DNA of 64,000 bases from Chitinophaga ginsengisoli (GCF_003014595.1 NZ_PYGK01000003.1:186001-250000), one strand, 5' to 3'; positions 1-9,635 are shown, counted from the first letter of the stretch. Numbers and translations are program-made. Notes: generated from the sequence alone by a model not told the origin.

Positions 1-850
1 TGCAGGATGCATAGATAATACCGATGATAGACAGTACGATAGCCACATCAGACCACATATAAGCACCTTTCGGCAATACAGGCAGTAACCAGCGGATCAC
101 ACCAAACAAACCCATCTTCACCATGATACCGGAAAGCACCATTGTAACAGGGGTCGGAGACTGTTCGTAGGTATCCGGCTGCCAGGTATGGAAAGGGAAG
201 ATCGGCATCTTGATAGCAAATGCTACGAAGAACAGCCAGAACAACCATGACTGGTCCTGCGGCGCCACGCTGCCATTGGTAAAGCTGGCGTAGCTGAAGG
301 AATGGTCGGGTGATTGCAGGTAGATGTAGATCAGGCCTACCAGCATGAGCAATGAACCTGCAAAGGTGTATACGAAGAATTTGAATGTAACAGGAATACG
401 TTTTTCGCCCCCCCAGAGTGAGCAGAGGAAGTACACCGGAATCAGTGCCAGCTCCCAGAAAACGTAGAACAACAAAGCATCATAAGCCGTGAAAACACCT
501 ACCAGTCCTGCCTGAGAAAGCAGCATCAGACCGTAGAAGCTGTTAGCACGCTCATACTCTCTGTTGAAAATAACAATAAAGATCAGCAGGAAAGAGATGG
601 ATGTCAGTAAACAAAGCATCAGGCCCATGCCATCCAGCCCCACACTAAACTGCGCACCCAGCTGAGGTATCCAGCTTGCATTGAACTGCAGACTGGCCGG
701 AGCTGTCCGGAACTGGAACAAGGCACCAAGCGTTACTGCCAGCGAAGCCAGGGATGCTATCAAACCCAGCGCTTTCGGTCCAGACCCCTTCAGACCAAAC
801 GTAATCAGGCCCGCAATTAAAGGAATCAATATGAGTAATACTGTCAACAT
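1..850 (-). CDS. nuoM: NADH-quinone oxidoreductase subunit M (partial, 3' end beyond the window)
   Basis: Antiporter-like proton-pumping subunit of respiratory complex I in the inner membrane. The frame is open from an ATG at 850 to the left edge, 283 codons, so the C-terminal part is missing. It begins MLTVLLILIPLIAGLITFGL and carries the family landmarks: a FYVFWELALIPVYFL helix with the conserved membrane glutamate, a FKFFVYTFAGS helix, and PFHTWQPDTYEQSPTPVTM followed by GIMVKMGLFG, the region of the key lysines. It lies 45 bases downstream of nuoL in the same orientation, as expected for the canonical order. nuoN presumably follows outside the window. Confidence 0.96.
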   Translation of the reverse strand, partial: MLTVLLILIPLIAGLITFGLKGSGPKALGLIASLASLAVTLGALFQFRTAPASLQFNASWIPQLGAQFSVGLDGMGLMLCLLTSISFLLIFIVIFNREYERANSFYGLMLLSQAGLVGVFTAYDALLFYVFWELALIPVYFLCSLWGGEKRIPVTFKFFVYTFAGSLLMLVGLIYIYLQSPDHSFSYASFTNGSVAPQDQSWLFWLFFVAFAIKMPIFPFHTWQPDTYEQSPTPVTMVLSGIMVKMGLFGVIRWLLPVLPKGAYMWSDVAIVLSIIGIIYASC

Positions 851-895
851 AATTTTATCTAAACTTGTCCTTTTTAATGATGATGCTGGTTTCTC

Positions 896-2800
896 CTATT
901 TCAGCAGAAAGCCTATCACAAATAATACTACCATTCCGATTACCATGGCAAAGATGTAGAAGCCTACCTGTCCGTTCTGCAGCAGTCTAAACTGCTGGCT
1001 GCTCCAGTGTACGCCACGGCCTACGCCATTTACCAATCTGTCAATACCTGATTTTTCGATCGCTTCTTCAAAGAAACGGCTCAGCATCATCAGGGGTTTC
1101 ACTATGATAGCATCGTATAACTCATCCACATACCATTTGTTTTCCAGTACTTTGGCAATACCGGTACGTGGTTCTCCATTGTCTTCATAATTACGGTACC
1201 AGCTGCGTGCGAAGAAGATCGTGATAATCACCAGTGCAGAGCTTAATCCCATCAGCAGCCATTCAGTATTATGCGCCAGGTGCTCATGTTCATGTACGAA
1301 TGGTACAGAGCCTGCAAATACAGGCGCCAGGTATTCTTTCAGGATGCTGTGGGTGCCAAATACTTCCGGCAGACCAACATAGCCACCTATTACAGAAAGA
1401 ATAGCCAGTAAGATCAACGGAATAGTGATAGCAACCGGGCTTTCGTGCAGGTGATGTTCCTGTTCGTGTGTACCACGGAACTTACCACAGAAAGTGATGT
1501 AGTATAAGCGGAACATGTAGAAGGCAGTCATCAGCGCTGTGATCAGGGCTACTGCATACATGATCTTATTGAAGGCGAAAGTTTCAGCGAGGATCTCATC
1601 TTTGGAGAAGAAACCTGACAGACCAGGAATACCGGCGATAGCCAGACAGCCGATCAGGAAGGTAATGTGCGTAACCGGCATGTATTTTTTCAGTCCGCCC
1701 ATTTTATTGATATTCTGCTCACCACCCATTGCGTGGATCACAGAACCGGAACCAAGGAACAGGAGGGCTTTAAAGAATGCGTGTGTCATTACGTGGAACA
1801 CTGCAGTAGTGTAAGCACCTACACCCAGTGCGAGGAACATATATCCCAGCTGGCTCACTGTGGAGTAAGCCAGTACTTTCTTGATATCATCCTGTTTCAG
1901 GGCGATGGTAGCTGCCAGCACTGCTGTAGCCAGACCTATGATGGCCACAACGGTCTGAATGCATGGCGCCAGGGTGTATAACACGTTGCTACGTGCGATC
2001 ATATAGATACCTGCCGTCACCATCGTAGCAGCGTGGATCAGGGCAGATACCGGCGTAGGGCCCGCCATCGCATCGGGCAGCCAGGTATATAGAGGCAGCT
2101 GCGCAGATTTACCGGCAGCACCTACAAACAGCAGGATAGCAATAACAGGGATCATCTTATCACCCTGGCCAACTGCTGCTGCTTTTTCAAATACTTCAGG
2201 GAAAGTAACACTACCAAATTTCACGATCAGTCCGAAGATGCCCAACAGGAAGCCGAGGTCACCGATACGGTTCATGATGAAGGCTTTCTTGGCAGCATTG
2301 TTATAAGCGGTATTCTTGAACCAGAACCCAATGAGCAGGTAAGAGCAGAGCCCTACGCCTTCCCATCCGATGAACATCATCACGTAGTTGGCGCCCAGTA
2401 CAAGTATCAGCATGGAGAAAACGAACAGGTTCAGGTAAGCGAAATAACGCGCAAACCCTTCGCTGGTTTCATCATGCATGTAAGAAGTGGAGTAAATATG
2501 GATCAGTGAACCAACACCGGTAATGATCAGCAAAAATAAAGCGCTCAGCTGGTCTACCTGGAATGCGAATGGAATGTGCAGGCTACCTACAGAAATAAAG
2601 TCAAACAACGAAACTACCTGTGCCTGAAACCCGGGGGTTTTCACTTCCAGGAATATCAGCAAGCTAATTACAAAGGCAGCTAATACAGCTCCGCTTCCTA
2701 CTATACCCGCCAGTGATTTGGAGAGGTATCTTCTTCCCAATCCATTCACCAGGAATCCTAATAATGGTAAAAATGGTACCAGCCAAACTAGATGTATCAT
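896..2800 (-). CDS. nuoL: NADH-quinone oxidoreductase subunit L
   Basis: Largest antiporter-like subunit of complex I, 634 residues, a polytopic inner-membrane protein that couples quinone reduction to proton translocation. The sequence shows GWEGVGLCSYLLIGFWF with the conserved membrane glutamate, LPLYTWLPDAMAGPTPVSALIHAATMV, and HAFFKALLFLGSGSVIHAMGG, all diagnostic of NuoL/ND5. The C-terminal third contains the expected hydrophilic stretch and last membrane helices (lateral helix region). Length is normal for the family. It sits between nuoK (43-base spacer) and nuoM. The nuoK-nuoL spacer contains two short ATTACGATT-type motifs that recur in other spacers of this window. Confidence 0.97.
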   Translation of the reverse strand: MIHLVWLVPFLPLLGFLVNGLGRRYLSKSLAGIVGSGAVLAAFVISLLIFLEVKTPGFQAQVVSLFDFISVGSLHIPFAFQVDQLSALFLLIITGVGSLIHIYSTSYMHDETSEGFARYFAYLNLFVFSMLILVLGANYVMMFIGWEGVGLCSYLLIGFWFKNTAYNNAAKKAFIMNRIGDLGFLLGIFGLIVKFGSVTFPEVFEKAAAVGQGDKMIPVIAILLFVGAAGKSAQLPLYTWLPDAMAGPTPVSALIHAATMVTAGIYMIARSNVLYTLAPCIQTVVAIIGLATAVLAATIALKQDDIKKVLAYSTVSQLGYMFLALGVGAYTTAVFHVMTHAFFKALLFLGSGSVIHAMGGEQNINKMGGLKKYMPVTHITFLIGCLAIAGIPGLSGFFSKDEILAETFAFNKIMYAVALITALMTAFYMFRLYYITFCGKFRGTHEQEHHLHESPVAITIPLILLAILSVIGGYVGLPEVFGTHSILKEYLAPVFAGSVPFVHEHEHLAHNTEWLLMGLSSALVIITIFFARSWYRNYEDNGEPRTGIAKVLENKWYVDELYDAIIVKPLMMLSRFFEEAIEKSGIDRLVNGVGRGVHWSSQQFRLLQNGQVGFYIFAMVIGMVVLFVIGFLLK

Positions 2801-2843
2801 CTATTCAAATACTAATTACGATTTACAATTACGATTCAAGCTG

Positions 2844-3161
2844 TTAGTTCTTCAGCCTGTTCATGATATTAATATCCACCGACTGTGAATTCCTGTACAC
2901 CATCACGATGATGGCCAGTCCTACAGCAACTTCCGCAGCAGCTACCACCATGATAAAGAATACAAAGATCTGCGCTCCGCTGGCATCTACACGGCCGGCG
3001 TCTGCCCACATTTTAGAGAAGGCTACCAGCAGCAGGTTCACTGCATTCAGCATCAGCTCTACGCACATGAAAATAATAATGGCATTTCTGCGCATCAGCA
3101 CACCCGTCACCCCAATACAAAAGAGTGCTATGCTTAAGAAAATGTAATATTGAACAGGCAT
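2844..3161 (-). CDS. nuoK: NADH-quinone oxidoreductase subunit K
   Basis: Small complex I membrane subunit, 105 residues, with three hydrophobic helices. It begins MPVQYYIFLSIALFCIGVTG and contains the family stretch RRNAIIIFMCVELMLNAVNLLLVAF, in which the glutamate of the second helix (CVELMLNAVN) is the conserved proton-pathway residue. A second acidic residue lies in the third helix (VAAAEVAVGLAI). Length matches the family. It is located between nuoJ and nuoL, the canonical order, and is presumably translated from the same transcript. Confidence 0.97.
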   Translation of the reverse strand: MPVQYYIFLSIALFCIGVTGVLMRRNAIIIFMCVELMLNAVNLLLVAFSKMWADAGRVDASGAQIFVFFIMVVAAAEVAVGLAIIVMVYRNSQSVDINIMNRLKN

Positions 3162-3208
3162 CTTTAAAGAATTACAAATTGATCAATGACGATTTACAGA
3201 CGTTGTGG

Positions 3209-3712
3209 TTATGATTCCCTTTTCCCGATGATAACTGCACCTACCATTGCACTCAGGAACAGGATGCTACTAACTTCAAAAGGAACTACGTATTGATTGA
3301 ATAAAGTTTTACCAAGGTTGGAGATCAGGCCTATATCTGCAGACCCGGGTTGAATAGGTGTTACATCGGCTTCACGGAGTGCACCCAGTAATACCAGCAA
3401 CAGGGCGCCACCGCTGATAGCACCGGCATATTTCAGCCAGTTACGCTTCTGCGGTTCTATCTCTGCATTCAGGTTCATTAACATGATCACAAACAGGAAC
3501 AATACCATGATCGCTCCTGCATATACGATGATATGCACCACAGCCAGGAACTGTGCGTTGAGCATAATATAGTGCCCCGCTATGGTGAAAAAGGTTACTA
3601 TCAGGCAAAGGACACTGGTAACGGGGTTCTTGCTCAATATCACGCCAAGAGCGGATATGATTGCGATGATTGAAAGTACCCCGAAAACGATTTGTTGTAA
3701 ACTCATTCCCAT
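3209..3712 (-). CDS. nuoJ: NADH-quinone oxidoreductase subunit J
   Basis: Complex I membrane subunit J (ND6 homologue), 167 residues with about five hydrophobic helices. The conserved core VHIIVYAGAIMVLFLFVIMLMNL is clearly present; this is the helix that carries the pi-bulge in solved complex I structures. The N-terminal helix (QQIVFGVLSIIAIISALGVILSKNPV) and TSVLCLIVTFFTIAGHYIML also match. It is slightly shorter than the proteobacterial version at the C-terminus. It lies between nuoI and nuoK. Confidence 0.95.
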   Translation of the reverse strand: MGMSLQQIVFGVLSIIAIISALGVILSKNPVTSVLCLIVTFFTIAGHYIMLNAQFLAVVHIIVYAGAIMVLFLFVIMLMNLNAEIEPQKRNWLKYAGAISGGALLLVLLGALREADVTPIQPGSADIGLISNLGKTLFNQYVVPFEVSSILFLSAMVGAVIIGKRES

Positions 3713-3755
3713 TGCTATAATGACTATTATGTTTTTTAGCTAAGACTGTCTTTTA

Positions 3756-4265
3756 TTATGCTTTTTTCTTTTCTCCAGGTGCTGGGATCAGCAGGTCCTG
3801 TTTTCCATAAATGAAACCTTCGCGATTGTAGTTAGCAGGTGCAAATGTTTCTGTCAGATAGATAGCATCTTTCGGACAAGCCTCTTCACAAAAACCACAG
3901 AAAATGCAACGCAGCATATTGATCTCATAACGGGCAGCATATTTCTCTTCACGGTACAGGTGCTCTTCACCTGGTTTTCTTTCTGCTGCTTCCATTGTGA
4001 TGGCTTCTGCCGGACAGGCTACTGCACATAAACCACAGGCAGTACAGTTCTCACGGCCTTCAGCATCACGGTTCAATATATGCAGACCACGGAATACAGG
4101 GCTGAACGGACGCTTCTGCTCCGGATAACGCACTGTCTCCTTCCTTTTCCAGATATGCTTGAAGGTGATCACCATTCCCTTTAAAATATTCCACAGATAG
4201 ATCTTCTCGATGAAGGTCATCGGCTTGCGGTCTACCTGTCTTGCCCTACTTGTTAAAGCTTGCAT
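3756..4265 (-). CDS. nuoI: NADH-quinone oxidoreductase subunit I
   Basis: Peripheral-arm subunit carrying the two [4Fe-4S] clusters N6a and N6b that pass electrons towards the quinone site. In 169 residues there are two complete CxxCxxCxxxCP motifs, at C74/C77/C80/C84 and C120/C123/C126/C130. The preceding segment (KGMVITFKHIWKRKETVRYPEQ) resembles the membrane-anchoring amphipathic region of NuoI. The tail after about residue 140 is short and basic. Position between nuoH and nuoJ is canonical. Confidence 0.97.
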   Translation of the reverse strand: MQALTSRARQVDRKPMTFIEKIYLWNILKGMVITFKHIWKRKETVRYPEQKRPFSPVFRGLHILNRDAEGRENCTACGLCAVACPAEAITMEAAERKPGEEHLYREEKYAARYEINMLRCIFCGFCEEACPKDAIYLTETFAPANYNREGFIYGKQDLLIPAPGEKKKA

Positions 4266-4291
4266 ATTATGCTATTAAAATAAGTCGTTAA

Positions 4292-5332
4292 TTAATGTGT
4301 ACTGCGATACAGTACGATCGCTCCAGTTACTAACATATTCGCCAGTGCCAGCGGGATCATGTAGTTCCAGCCAAGACGCATCAGCTGATCGTAGCGGAAC
4401 CTCGGGATCGTCCAGCGTACCCACATAAAGAAGAACAGGAAGCAGATGATCTTGATGAACAACGCTGCTGTTCCCAGGATGGTCACCAGGTTAGGCGCCA
4501 GTCCAAGGCTGTCCATGAATGGGAAGGAATAACCACCGAAGTACAGGCTTGACATCAGCGCAGAGCTAATGAACATATTGATGTACTCTGCGAACAGGTA
4601 GAAGCCCAGTTTCATGGAAGAGTACTCCAGGTGGTATCCACCATTCAGCTCACTCTCCGCTTCTGACAGGTCAAACGGTGTACGGTTACACTCTGCAAAG
4701 GAACATACCAGGAATATCACGAAGCCCAATGGCTGATATAATACGTTCCAGCCGCCATGACGCTGCTGTTCTACAATTTCTTTGATACTTAAAGTACCGG
4801 TCATCATGAGCAGTGCGATCAGCGACAAGCCCATAGCCAGTTCGTAAGAGATGATCTGGGAAGCGGCACGCACGGATGCCAGCAGGGAGTATTTATTGTT
4901 GGAAGCCCATCCACCCAGCATAATACCATACACACCTAAGCTCACTACTCCGAAAATGTATAAGATACCGATGTTAATATCTGCGATCTGCAGCGATATG
5001 GAATGACCTGCAATGGTCAGTGTATCTCCCCAGGGTATTACCGCGCTTGTCATACAAGCTACGATCATTGCGAGGGAAGGACCGAGAATGAATAAGAAAC
5101 GGTTGGAACTGCCGGGGATAATTTCCTCTTTGAAGAAGAGTTTACCACCATCAGCCAGCGGCTGCAGTAATCCCATAAAACCAGCCCTGTTAGGACCAAT
5201 CCTGTCCTGAATTATACTTGCTACTTTTCTTTCACCCCATGTGGAATACATAGCGACTACCAGTGATATCACCAGTACGCCTGATATCAGTACGATCTTT
5301 TCGAGGATAAAGAACCAGTCTATGTTCATCAA
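4292..5332 (-). CDS. nuoH: NADH-quinone oxidoreductase subunit H
   Basis: Membrane subunit that joins the peripheral and membrane arms of complex I and forms much of the quinone chamber. It has 346 residues and about eight hydrophobic helices. Signature segments are GERKVASIIQDRIGPNRAG near residue 30 and NRTPFDLSEAESELNGGYHLEYSS, the conserved acidic loop; WVRWTIPRFRYDQLMRLGW near the C-terminus is also typical. It follows nuoG after 34 bases; that spacer has ATTACGAAT-type motifs. Confidence 0.97.
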   Translation of the reverse strand: MMNIDWFFILEKIVLISGVLVISLVVAMYSTWGERKVASIIQDRIGPNRAGFMGLLQPLADGGKLFFKEEIIPGSSNRFLFILGPSLAMIVACMTSAVIPWGDTLTIAGHSISLQIADINIGILYIFGVVSLGVYGIMLGGWASNNKYSLLASVRAASQIISYELAMGLSLIALLMMTGTLSIKEIVEQQRHGGWNVLYQPLGFVIFLVCSFAECNRTPFDLSEAESELNGGYHLEYSSMKLGFYLFAEYINMFISSALMSSLYFGGYSFPFMDSLGLAPNLVTILGTAALFIKIICFLFFFMWVRWTIPRFRYDQLMRLGWNYMIPLALANMLVTGAIVLYRSTH

Positions 5333-5366
5333 ATACGAATTATATCAATTACGAATAAAGAGTGAA

Positions 5367-6458
5367 TTACTTCTTGTTAAAGTCATCTGAATGTGCCGGT
5401 CCGTCTATCTGAGACAGATCGATATCCGGTCTGTTCACTTCGCTGACTGTATGAATATCCAGCAGCAATTTTGGCTGACGGCCATCCAGTACTTCTACCA
5501 ATGTATCTTTCGGTTTGTGAACACCCACATAGTGCCCCTGAGAAATAACACTATGACGGTCTATGTTCCGCGGACCTTCTATTACCCAATCTTTCACATC
5601 TTTCTTATCGAAACGACAGGTATCGCAAATCCAGTCTTCCACTTCGCCGTATTTATCTTTACGTGCAGTTACGCGGAACACCTCGTCGCCACGCATCCAG
5701 AGAACGGTCTTACCGCAGCATTTTGGATCTTCACACTGGCGGTGTGCATCTACTGCTTTCAGGAACCATACACGGTTCTTGAAGCGGAAGGTCTTATCTG
5801 TGAGTGCGCCTACAGGACAAACATCTATCACATTACCGATAAAGTTGTTGTCCAGGGACTGATGAATATACGTACCAATCTCTGCGACCTCTCCACGACC
5901 CAGTACACCATGTTCACGCTTTTCGGTCAGCTGATCGGCGGTGAACACGCAACGGTAGCAGAGGATGCAACGGGTCATGTGTAACTGTATCTTATCGCCG
6001 ATGTCGATCCTGTCGAACGTACGGCGTTTGAATTCGTAACGGGTAGTTTCTGCACCGTGCTCATAGCTGAGGTCCTGCAGGTGACATTCTCCGGCCTGGT
6101 CGCATACGGGACAGTCCAGCGGATGGTTCAGCAACAGGAATTCCACCACGCCCTTACGTGCTTCCTGCACTTCAGGAGAGGTGATGTTAGCCACTTCCAT
6201 ACCATCCATTACGGTAGTACGGCAGCTGGCCACCAGTTTAGGCATAGGACGGGGATCAGCTTCTGATCCTTTGGTTACTTTCACCAGGCAGGTACGGCAT
6301 TTACCACCGCTACCCTGCAGTTTGGAGTAGTAACACATTGCAGGCGGCACGATATCTCCACCAATTCTACGGGCAGCATTCAGGATGGTAGTGCCCGGCT
6401 CCACTTCCACGGAGATATTATCGATCTTAACTTTAAAGAGTTTCTTTTCTTCAGCCAT
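5367..6458 (-). CDS. nuoG: NADH-quinone oxidoreductase subunit G, short form
   Basis: Peripheral-arm iron-sulfur subunit of complex I, only 363 residues against about 700-900 in proteobacteria. The N-terminal ferredoxin-like domain has C42, C54, C57 and C79 for a [2Fe-2S] cluster (N1b). It is followed by H112/C116/C119/C125, the histidine-containing N5 [4Fe-4S] site, and by RCILCYRC plus DVCPVGAL for N4. A remnant of the next domain with four more cysteines (HRQCEDPKCCG and WICDTC) follows. The large molybdopterin-oxidoreductase-like domain is absent. From memory, short NuoG proteins are usual in Bacteroidota, so this is probably lineage-typical and not a truncation. No frameshift is apparent at the C-terminus, and nuoH follows normally. 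Confidence 0.93.
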   Translation of the reverse strand: MAEEKKLFKVKIDNISVEVEPGTTILNAARRIGGDIVPPAMCYYSKLQGSGGKCRTCLVKVTKGSEADPRPMPKLVASCRTTVMDGMEVANITSPEVQEARKGVVEFLLLNHPLDCPVCDQAGECHLQDLSYEHGAETTRYEFKRRTFDRIDIGDKIQLHMTRCILCYRCVFTADQLTEKREHGVLGRGEVAEIGTYIHQSLDNNFIGNVIDVCPVGALTDKTFRFKNRVWFLKAVDAHRQCEDPKCCGKTVLWMRGDEVFRVTARKDKYGEVEDWICDTCRFDKKDVKDWVIEGPRNIDRHSVISQGHYVGVHKPKDTLVEVLDGRQPKLLLDIHTVSEVNRPDIDLSQIDGPAHSDDFNKK

Positions 6459-6480
6459 TTTGCATCGCTTAAATTGATTC

Positions 6481-7845
6481 TTATACAGCAGCAGGAGCAG
6501 CTATTACCAGTGGATCTGCGTAGTGTGCCAGTCCGTAGTTACGTTTGGTCGCTTCTTCAGGATGCAGCACATGCCATTCAAACTCGTCACGGAAGTGGCG
6601 TATTGCAGCCGCTACCGGCCAGGCAGCAGCATCGCCCAATGGGCAGATGGTGTTACCTTCTATTTTACGCTGGATATCCCACAGCAGATCTATATCACTC
6701 ATTTTGCCCTTGCCATTCTCGATATTCTGCAGTACACGCTTCATCCAGCCGGTACCTTCACGGCATGGGCTGCACTGTCCGCAGCTCTCATGGTGATAGA
6801 AACGGGCGAATGTCAGGGTGTTCTTCACCACACACTGGTCTTCGTCGAGTACGATGAAACCACCGGAACCCAGCATGGAGCCTGTAGCGAAACCACCGTC
6901 TGAGAGGCTTTCGTAGGTCATCATACGTTGCTCACCTTTTGCTGTTTTCAGCAGCAGGTTAGCTGGCAGGATAGGTACGGAAGAACCACCGGGGATACAT
7001 GCTTTCAGGCGTTTGCCGTTAGCGATACCACCACAGTATTCGTCGGAGTAGATGAATTCCTCCACAGAGATATTCATCTCGATCTCATACACTCCTGGTT
7101 TGTTGATGTTACCGCAGGCAGAGATCAGTTTAGTACCGGTAGATTTACCAATACCGTATTTTGAATATTCTTCACCACCGATGCGCAGGATAGGCACTAC
7201 AGCGGCCAGTGTTTCCACATTGTTCACCACTGTCGGGCAATCCCACAGCCCTTTTACAGCCGGGAATGGCGGTTTGATACGTGGGTTACCACGTTTACCT
7301 TCCAGGGATTCTATCAGGGCAGTTTCCTCACCACAGATATAAGCGCCGGCACCACGCTGTACATATATTTCAAGATCGAAGCCGGTACCCTGGATATTCT
7401 TACCCAGCCAGCCATTTTTCTTTGCTTCTGCGATAGCCTGTTCCAGGATGTCGGGGATCCAGGCGTACTCACCACGGATATAGATATAGCAGCTGTTACA
7501 ACCCAGGGTGTAGCTGGAGATGAGCAGACCTTCTATGAGCAGGTGAGGGATAAATTCCATCAGGTAACGGTCTTTGAACGTACCGGGCTCTGATTCATCC
7601 GCATTACACACGAGGTAGCGGGGTACGCCCTCTGGTTTTGCGATGAAGCTCCATTTCATACCGGTAGGGAAACCGGCACCACCACGACCTCTCAGACCGC
7701 TCTTCTTTACTTCATCCAGCACCTGGTCAGGTGTCATGCTTTTGAGCGCTTTTTCTGCTGATCCATAACCTCCGTTGGCCCGGTATACATCATAGTATCG
7801 GATGCCTTCTATGTGCGCTTTGTCAAAAAGTAGTTTGCGTCCCAT
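6481..7845 (-). CDS. nuoF: NADH-quinone oxidoreductase subunit F
   Basis: NADH-binding flavoprotein subunit of complex I carrying FMN and the [4Fe-4S] cluster N3. The FMN/NADH region is visible as SGLRGRGGAGFPTGMKW, with YLVCNADESEPGTFKDR and GAGAYICGEETALIESLEG. The cluster site is SCGQCSPCREG with the distal cysteine in NTICPLGDAAAWP. I place the start at the ATG at 7845 (MGRKLLFDKAHIEG, about 454 residues). An upstream in-frame ATG at 7881 would add twelve residues without family resemblance and lies only 8 bases from the nuoE stop. A purine-rich AAAAAGTAAG precedes the chosen start. Confidence 0.96.
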   Translation of the reverse strand: MGRKLLFDKAHIEGIRYYDVYRANGGYGSAEKALKSMTPDQVLDEVKKSGLRGRGGAGFPTGMKWSFIAKPEGVPRYLVCNADESEPGTFKDRYLMEFIPHLLIEGLLISSYTLGCNSCYIYIRGEYAWIPDILEQAIAEAKKNGWLGKNIQGTGFDLEIYVQRGAGAYICGEETALIESLEGKRGNPRIKPPFPAVKGLWDCPTVVNNVETLAAVVPILRIGGEEYSKYGIGKSTGTKLISACGNINKPGVYEIEMNISVEEFIYSDEYCGGIANGKRLKACIPGGSSVPILPANLLLKTAKGEQRMMTYESLSDGGFATGSMLGSGGFIVLDEDQCVVKNTLTFARFYHHESCGQCSPCREGTGWMKRVLQNIENGKGKMSDIDLLWDIQRKIEGNTICPLGDAAAWPVAAAIRHFRDEFEWHVLHPEEATKRNYGLAHYADPLVIAAPAAV

Positions 7846-7889
7846 CTTACTTTTTATAATTGTAGACCGTATTCCGGTCATTCAAAGTT

Positions 7890-8375
7890 TTAGTTTGCTT
7901 TAACCCTGCATTCCTCAATAATAGCATCTACCTTTTCAGGGGTGAGGTGCTCACGGAAGTGTTTACCCAGCTGCATCATCGGAGCGTATCCGCAGGCGCC
8001 GAGGCACTCTACTGTCTTGAGGGTGAACAGGCCATCTTTGGTGGTTTCACCCACGCCGATGTCCAGTTTCTTTTTGATATAGTCAATGATGTTGTCTGAG
8101 CCACGCAGCATGCAGGGGCCTGTCTGGCATACTTCAAATACGTATTTGCCTACAGGCTTCAGGTTAAACATCGAGTAAAAGGTAGCCACCTCGTACACTT
8201 CGATCGGTTTGATCTGCAACAGGGAAGCCACATAATCCATGGTTTCCGCGCTCAGCCATCCGCCAAACTCTTCCTGTGCCAGATGCAGCACCGGAATCAG
8301 GGCACTCTTCTGTTTCCCGGCCGGGTAACGTGCGATGATCTCTTTTACCTTATTCAGTTTCTCTTCAGAAAACAT
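7890..8375 (-). CDS. nuoE: NADH-quinone oxidoreductase subunit E
   Basis: Thioredoxin-fold [2Fe-2S] subunit (cluster N1a) of the NADH dehydrogenase module, 161 residues. The four ligands appear as CQTGPC (CxxxxC) and, about 35 residues later, CLGACG (CxxxC), the standard NuoE arrangement. The N-terminal helical part (IPVLHLAQEEFGGWLSAETMDYVASLL, EVYEVATFYSMF) is also typical. It lies 24 bases after nuoD and just upstream of nuoF, as in most nuo operons. Confidence 0.97.
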   Translation of the reverse strand: MFSEEKLNKVKEIIARYPAGKQKSALIPVLHLAQEEFGGWLSAETMDYVASLLQIKPIEVYEVATFYSMFNLKPVGKYVFEVCQTGPCMLRGSDNIIDYIKKKLDIGVGETTKDGLFTLKTVECLGACGYAPMMQLGKHFREHLTPEKVDAIIEECRVKAN

Positions 8376-8399
8376 AACTATGAAAGAAAAAATTAATAA

Positions 8400-9623
8400 T
8401 TAAGCATCCAGTTCACCTGCTATCAGATTCAGGCTACTCATACAAATAACGGCATCGCTCAGCATTGCGCCTTTGATCAGTTCTGCATAAGCCTGGTAAT
8501 ATATAAAACATGGGCGGCGGAAGTGCAGCCTGTAAGGACTACGGCCACCGTCGCTGATGAGATAGAATCCCAGTTCTCCGTTACCGCCTTCTACAGCATT
8601 GTACAATTCGCCCGGCAGGATATCAGATTCACCCATGATGATCTTGAAGTGGTAGATCAGCGCTTCCATTTTGGTGTATACCGCGCTCTTTTCAGGCAGG
8701 TAGTAAGCAGGTACATCTGCATGGTATACATCTGAAGGCAGGTCTTTCAGCTTATCCATCGCCTGACGGATAATGCTCAGGCTTTCCCACATTTCGCCAT
8801 TACGCACCAGGAAACGGTCGTAACAGTCGCCTGTGGTGCCTACTGGTATATTAAAGTCGAAATCTTCGTAAGAGGAATATGGATGTGCTACACGCACGTC
8901 ATAGTCCACACCGGCAGCACGCAGGTTAGGACCGGTAAAGCCGTAGTTAATGGCTCTTTCCGCGCTGATAGGGCCTACGCCCTGGGTCCTTTCCATGAAG
9001 ATACGGTTACGGTTCATCAGGGTTTCGAACTCCTTCAGCGCCGCCGGGTATTCTTTCAGGAAACGTTCTATTTTTTCAAATGCTGCAGGGGTAAAGTTTC
9101 TTTCAAAACCACCCACACGGCCTATATTGGTTGTTAGACGGGAACCGCATATCTCCTCATATATTTCGTATGCCAGCTCACGGTATTTCATGAGGTAGAG
9201 GAAGCCGGAGAAGGCGCCGCTGTCCACACCTACCACACCATTACAGATCAGGTGATCGGTGATGCGGGCCAACTCCATAATGATCACACGGAGGTAGTCA
9301 ACACGCTTGGGGGTTTTGATACCCAGCAGTTTCTCTACGGTTATGTGCCATCCCATATTATTGATAGGAGAAGAACAGTAGTTCAGACGGTCAGTTAAAG
9401 GAGTGATCTGGTAGTAAGGGCGTCTTTCTGCGATCTTCTCGAATGCGCGGTGGATATACCCTACAGTAGATTCTGAACTCACGATACGCTCCCCGTCAAT
9501 TTCCAGGATATTCTGGAATACCCCGTGAGTAGCGGGGTGGGTAGGGCCCAGGTTAAGGGTTTGTGTTTGCCTTTCTATGGAGCCTTCCGGCAGTGTGATA
9601 TGTTGCTGCTCTGACATGTTCAA
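8400..9623 (-). CDS. nuoD: NADH-quinone oxidoreductase subunit D
   Basis: 49-kDa-type subunit of complex I that lines the quinone-binding site, 407 residues, related to the large subunit of NiFe hydrogenases but without the metal-site cysteines. Visible landmarks are NLGPTHPATHGVFQNILEIDGE near the N-terminus (the loop with the quinone-site histidine), GYIHRAFEKIAE, ARITDHLICNG and GGNGELGFYLISDGG. It is a separate gene from nuoC, unlike the fused NuoCD of enterobacteria. nuoC lies 12 bases upstream. Confidence 0.97.
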   Translation of the reverse strand: MNMSEQQHITLPEGSIERQTQTLNLGPTHPATHGVFQNILEIDGERIVSSESTVGYIHRAFEKIAERRPYYQITPLTDRLNYCSSPINNMGWHITVEKLLGIKTPKRVDYLRVIIMELARITDHLICNGVVGVDSGAFSGFLYLMKYRELAYEIYEEICGSRLTTNIGRVGGFERNFTPAAFEKIERFLKEYPAALKEFETLMNRNRIFMERTQGVGPISAERAINYGFTGPNLRAAGVDYDVRVAHPYSSYEDFDFNIPVGTTGDCYDRFLVRNGEMWESLSIIRQAMDKLKDLPSDVYHADVPAYYLPEKSAVYTKMEALIYHFKIIMGESDILPGELYNAVEGGNGELGFYLISDGGRSPYRLHFRRPCFIYYQAYAELIKGAMLSDAVICMSSLNLIAGELDA

Positions 9624-9635
9624 ACGAATAATTTA

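Noticed and set aside
48..248. A 66-codon minus-strand frame at the left edge
   Set aside because: It overlaps nuoM in another frame; the nuoM frame is open from 850 to the edge and matches the family.
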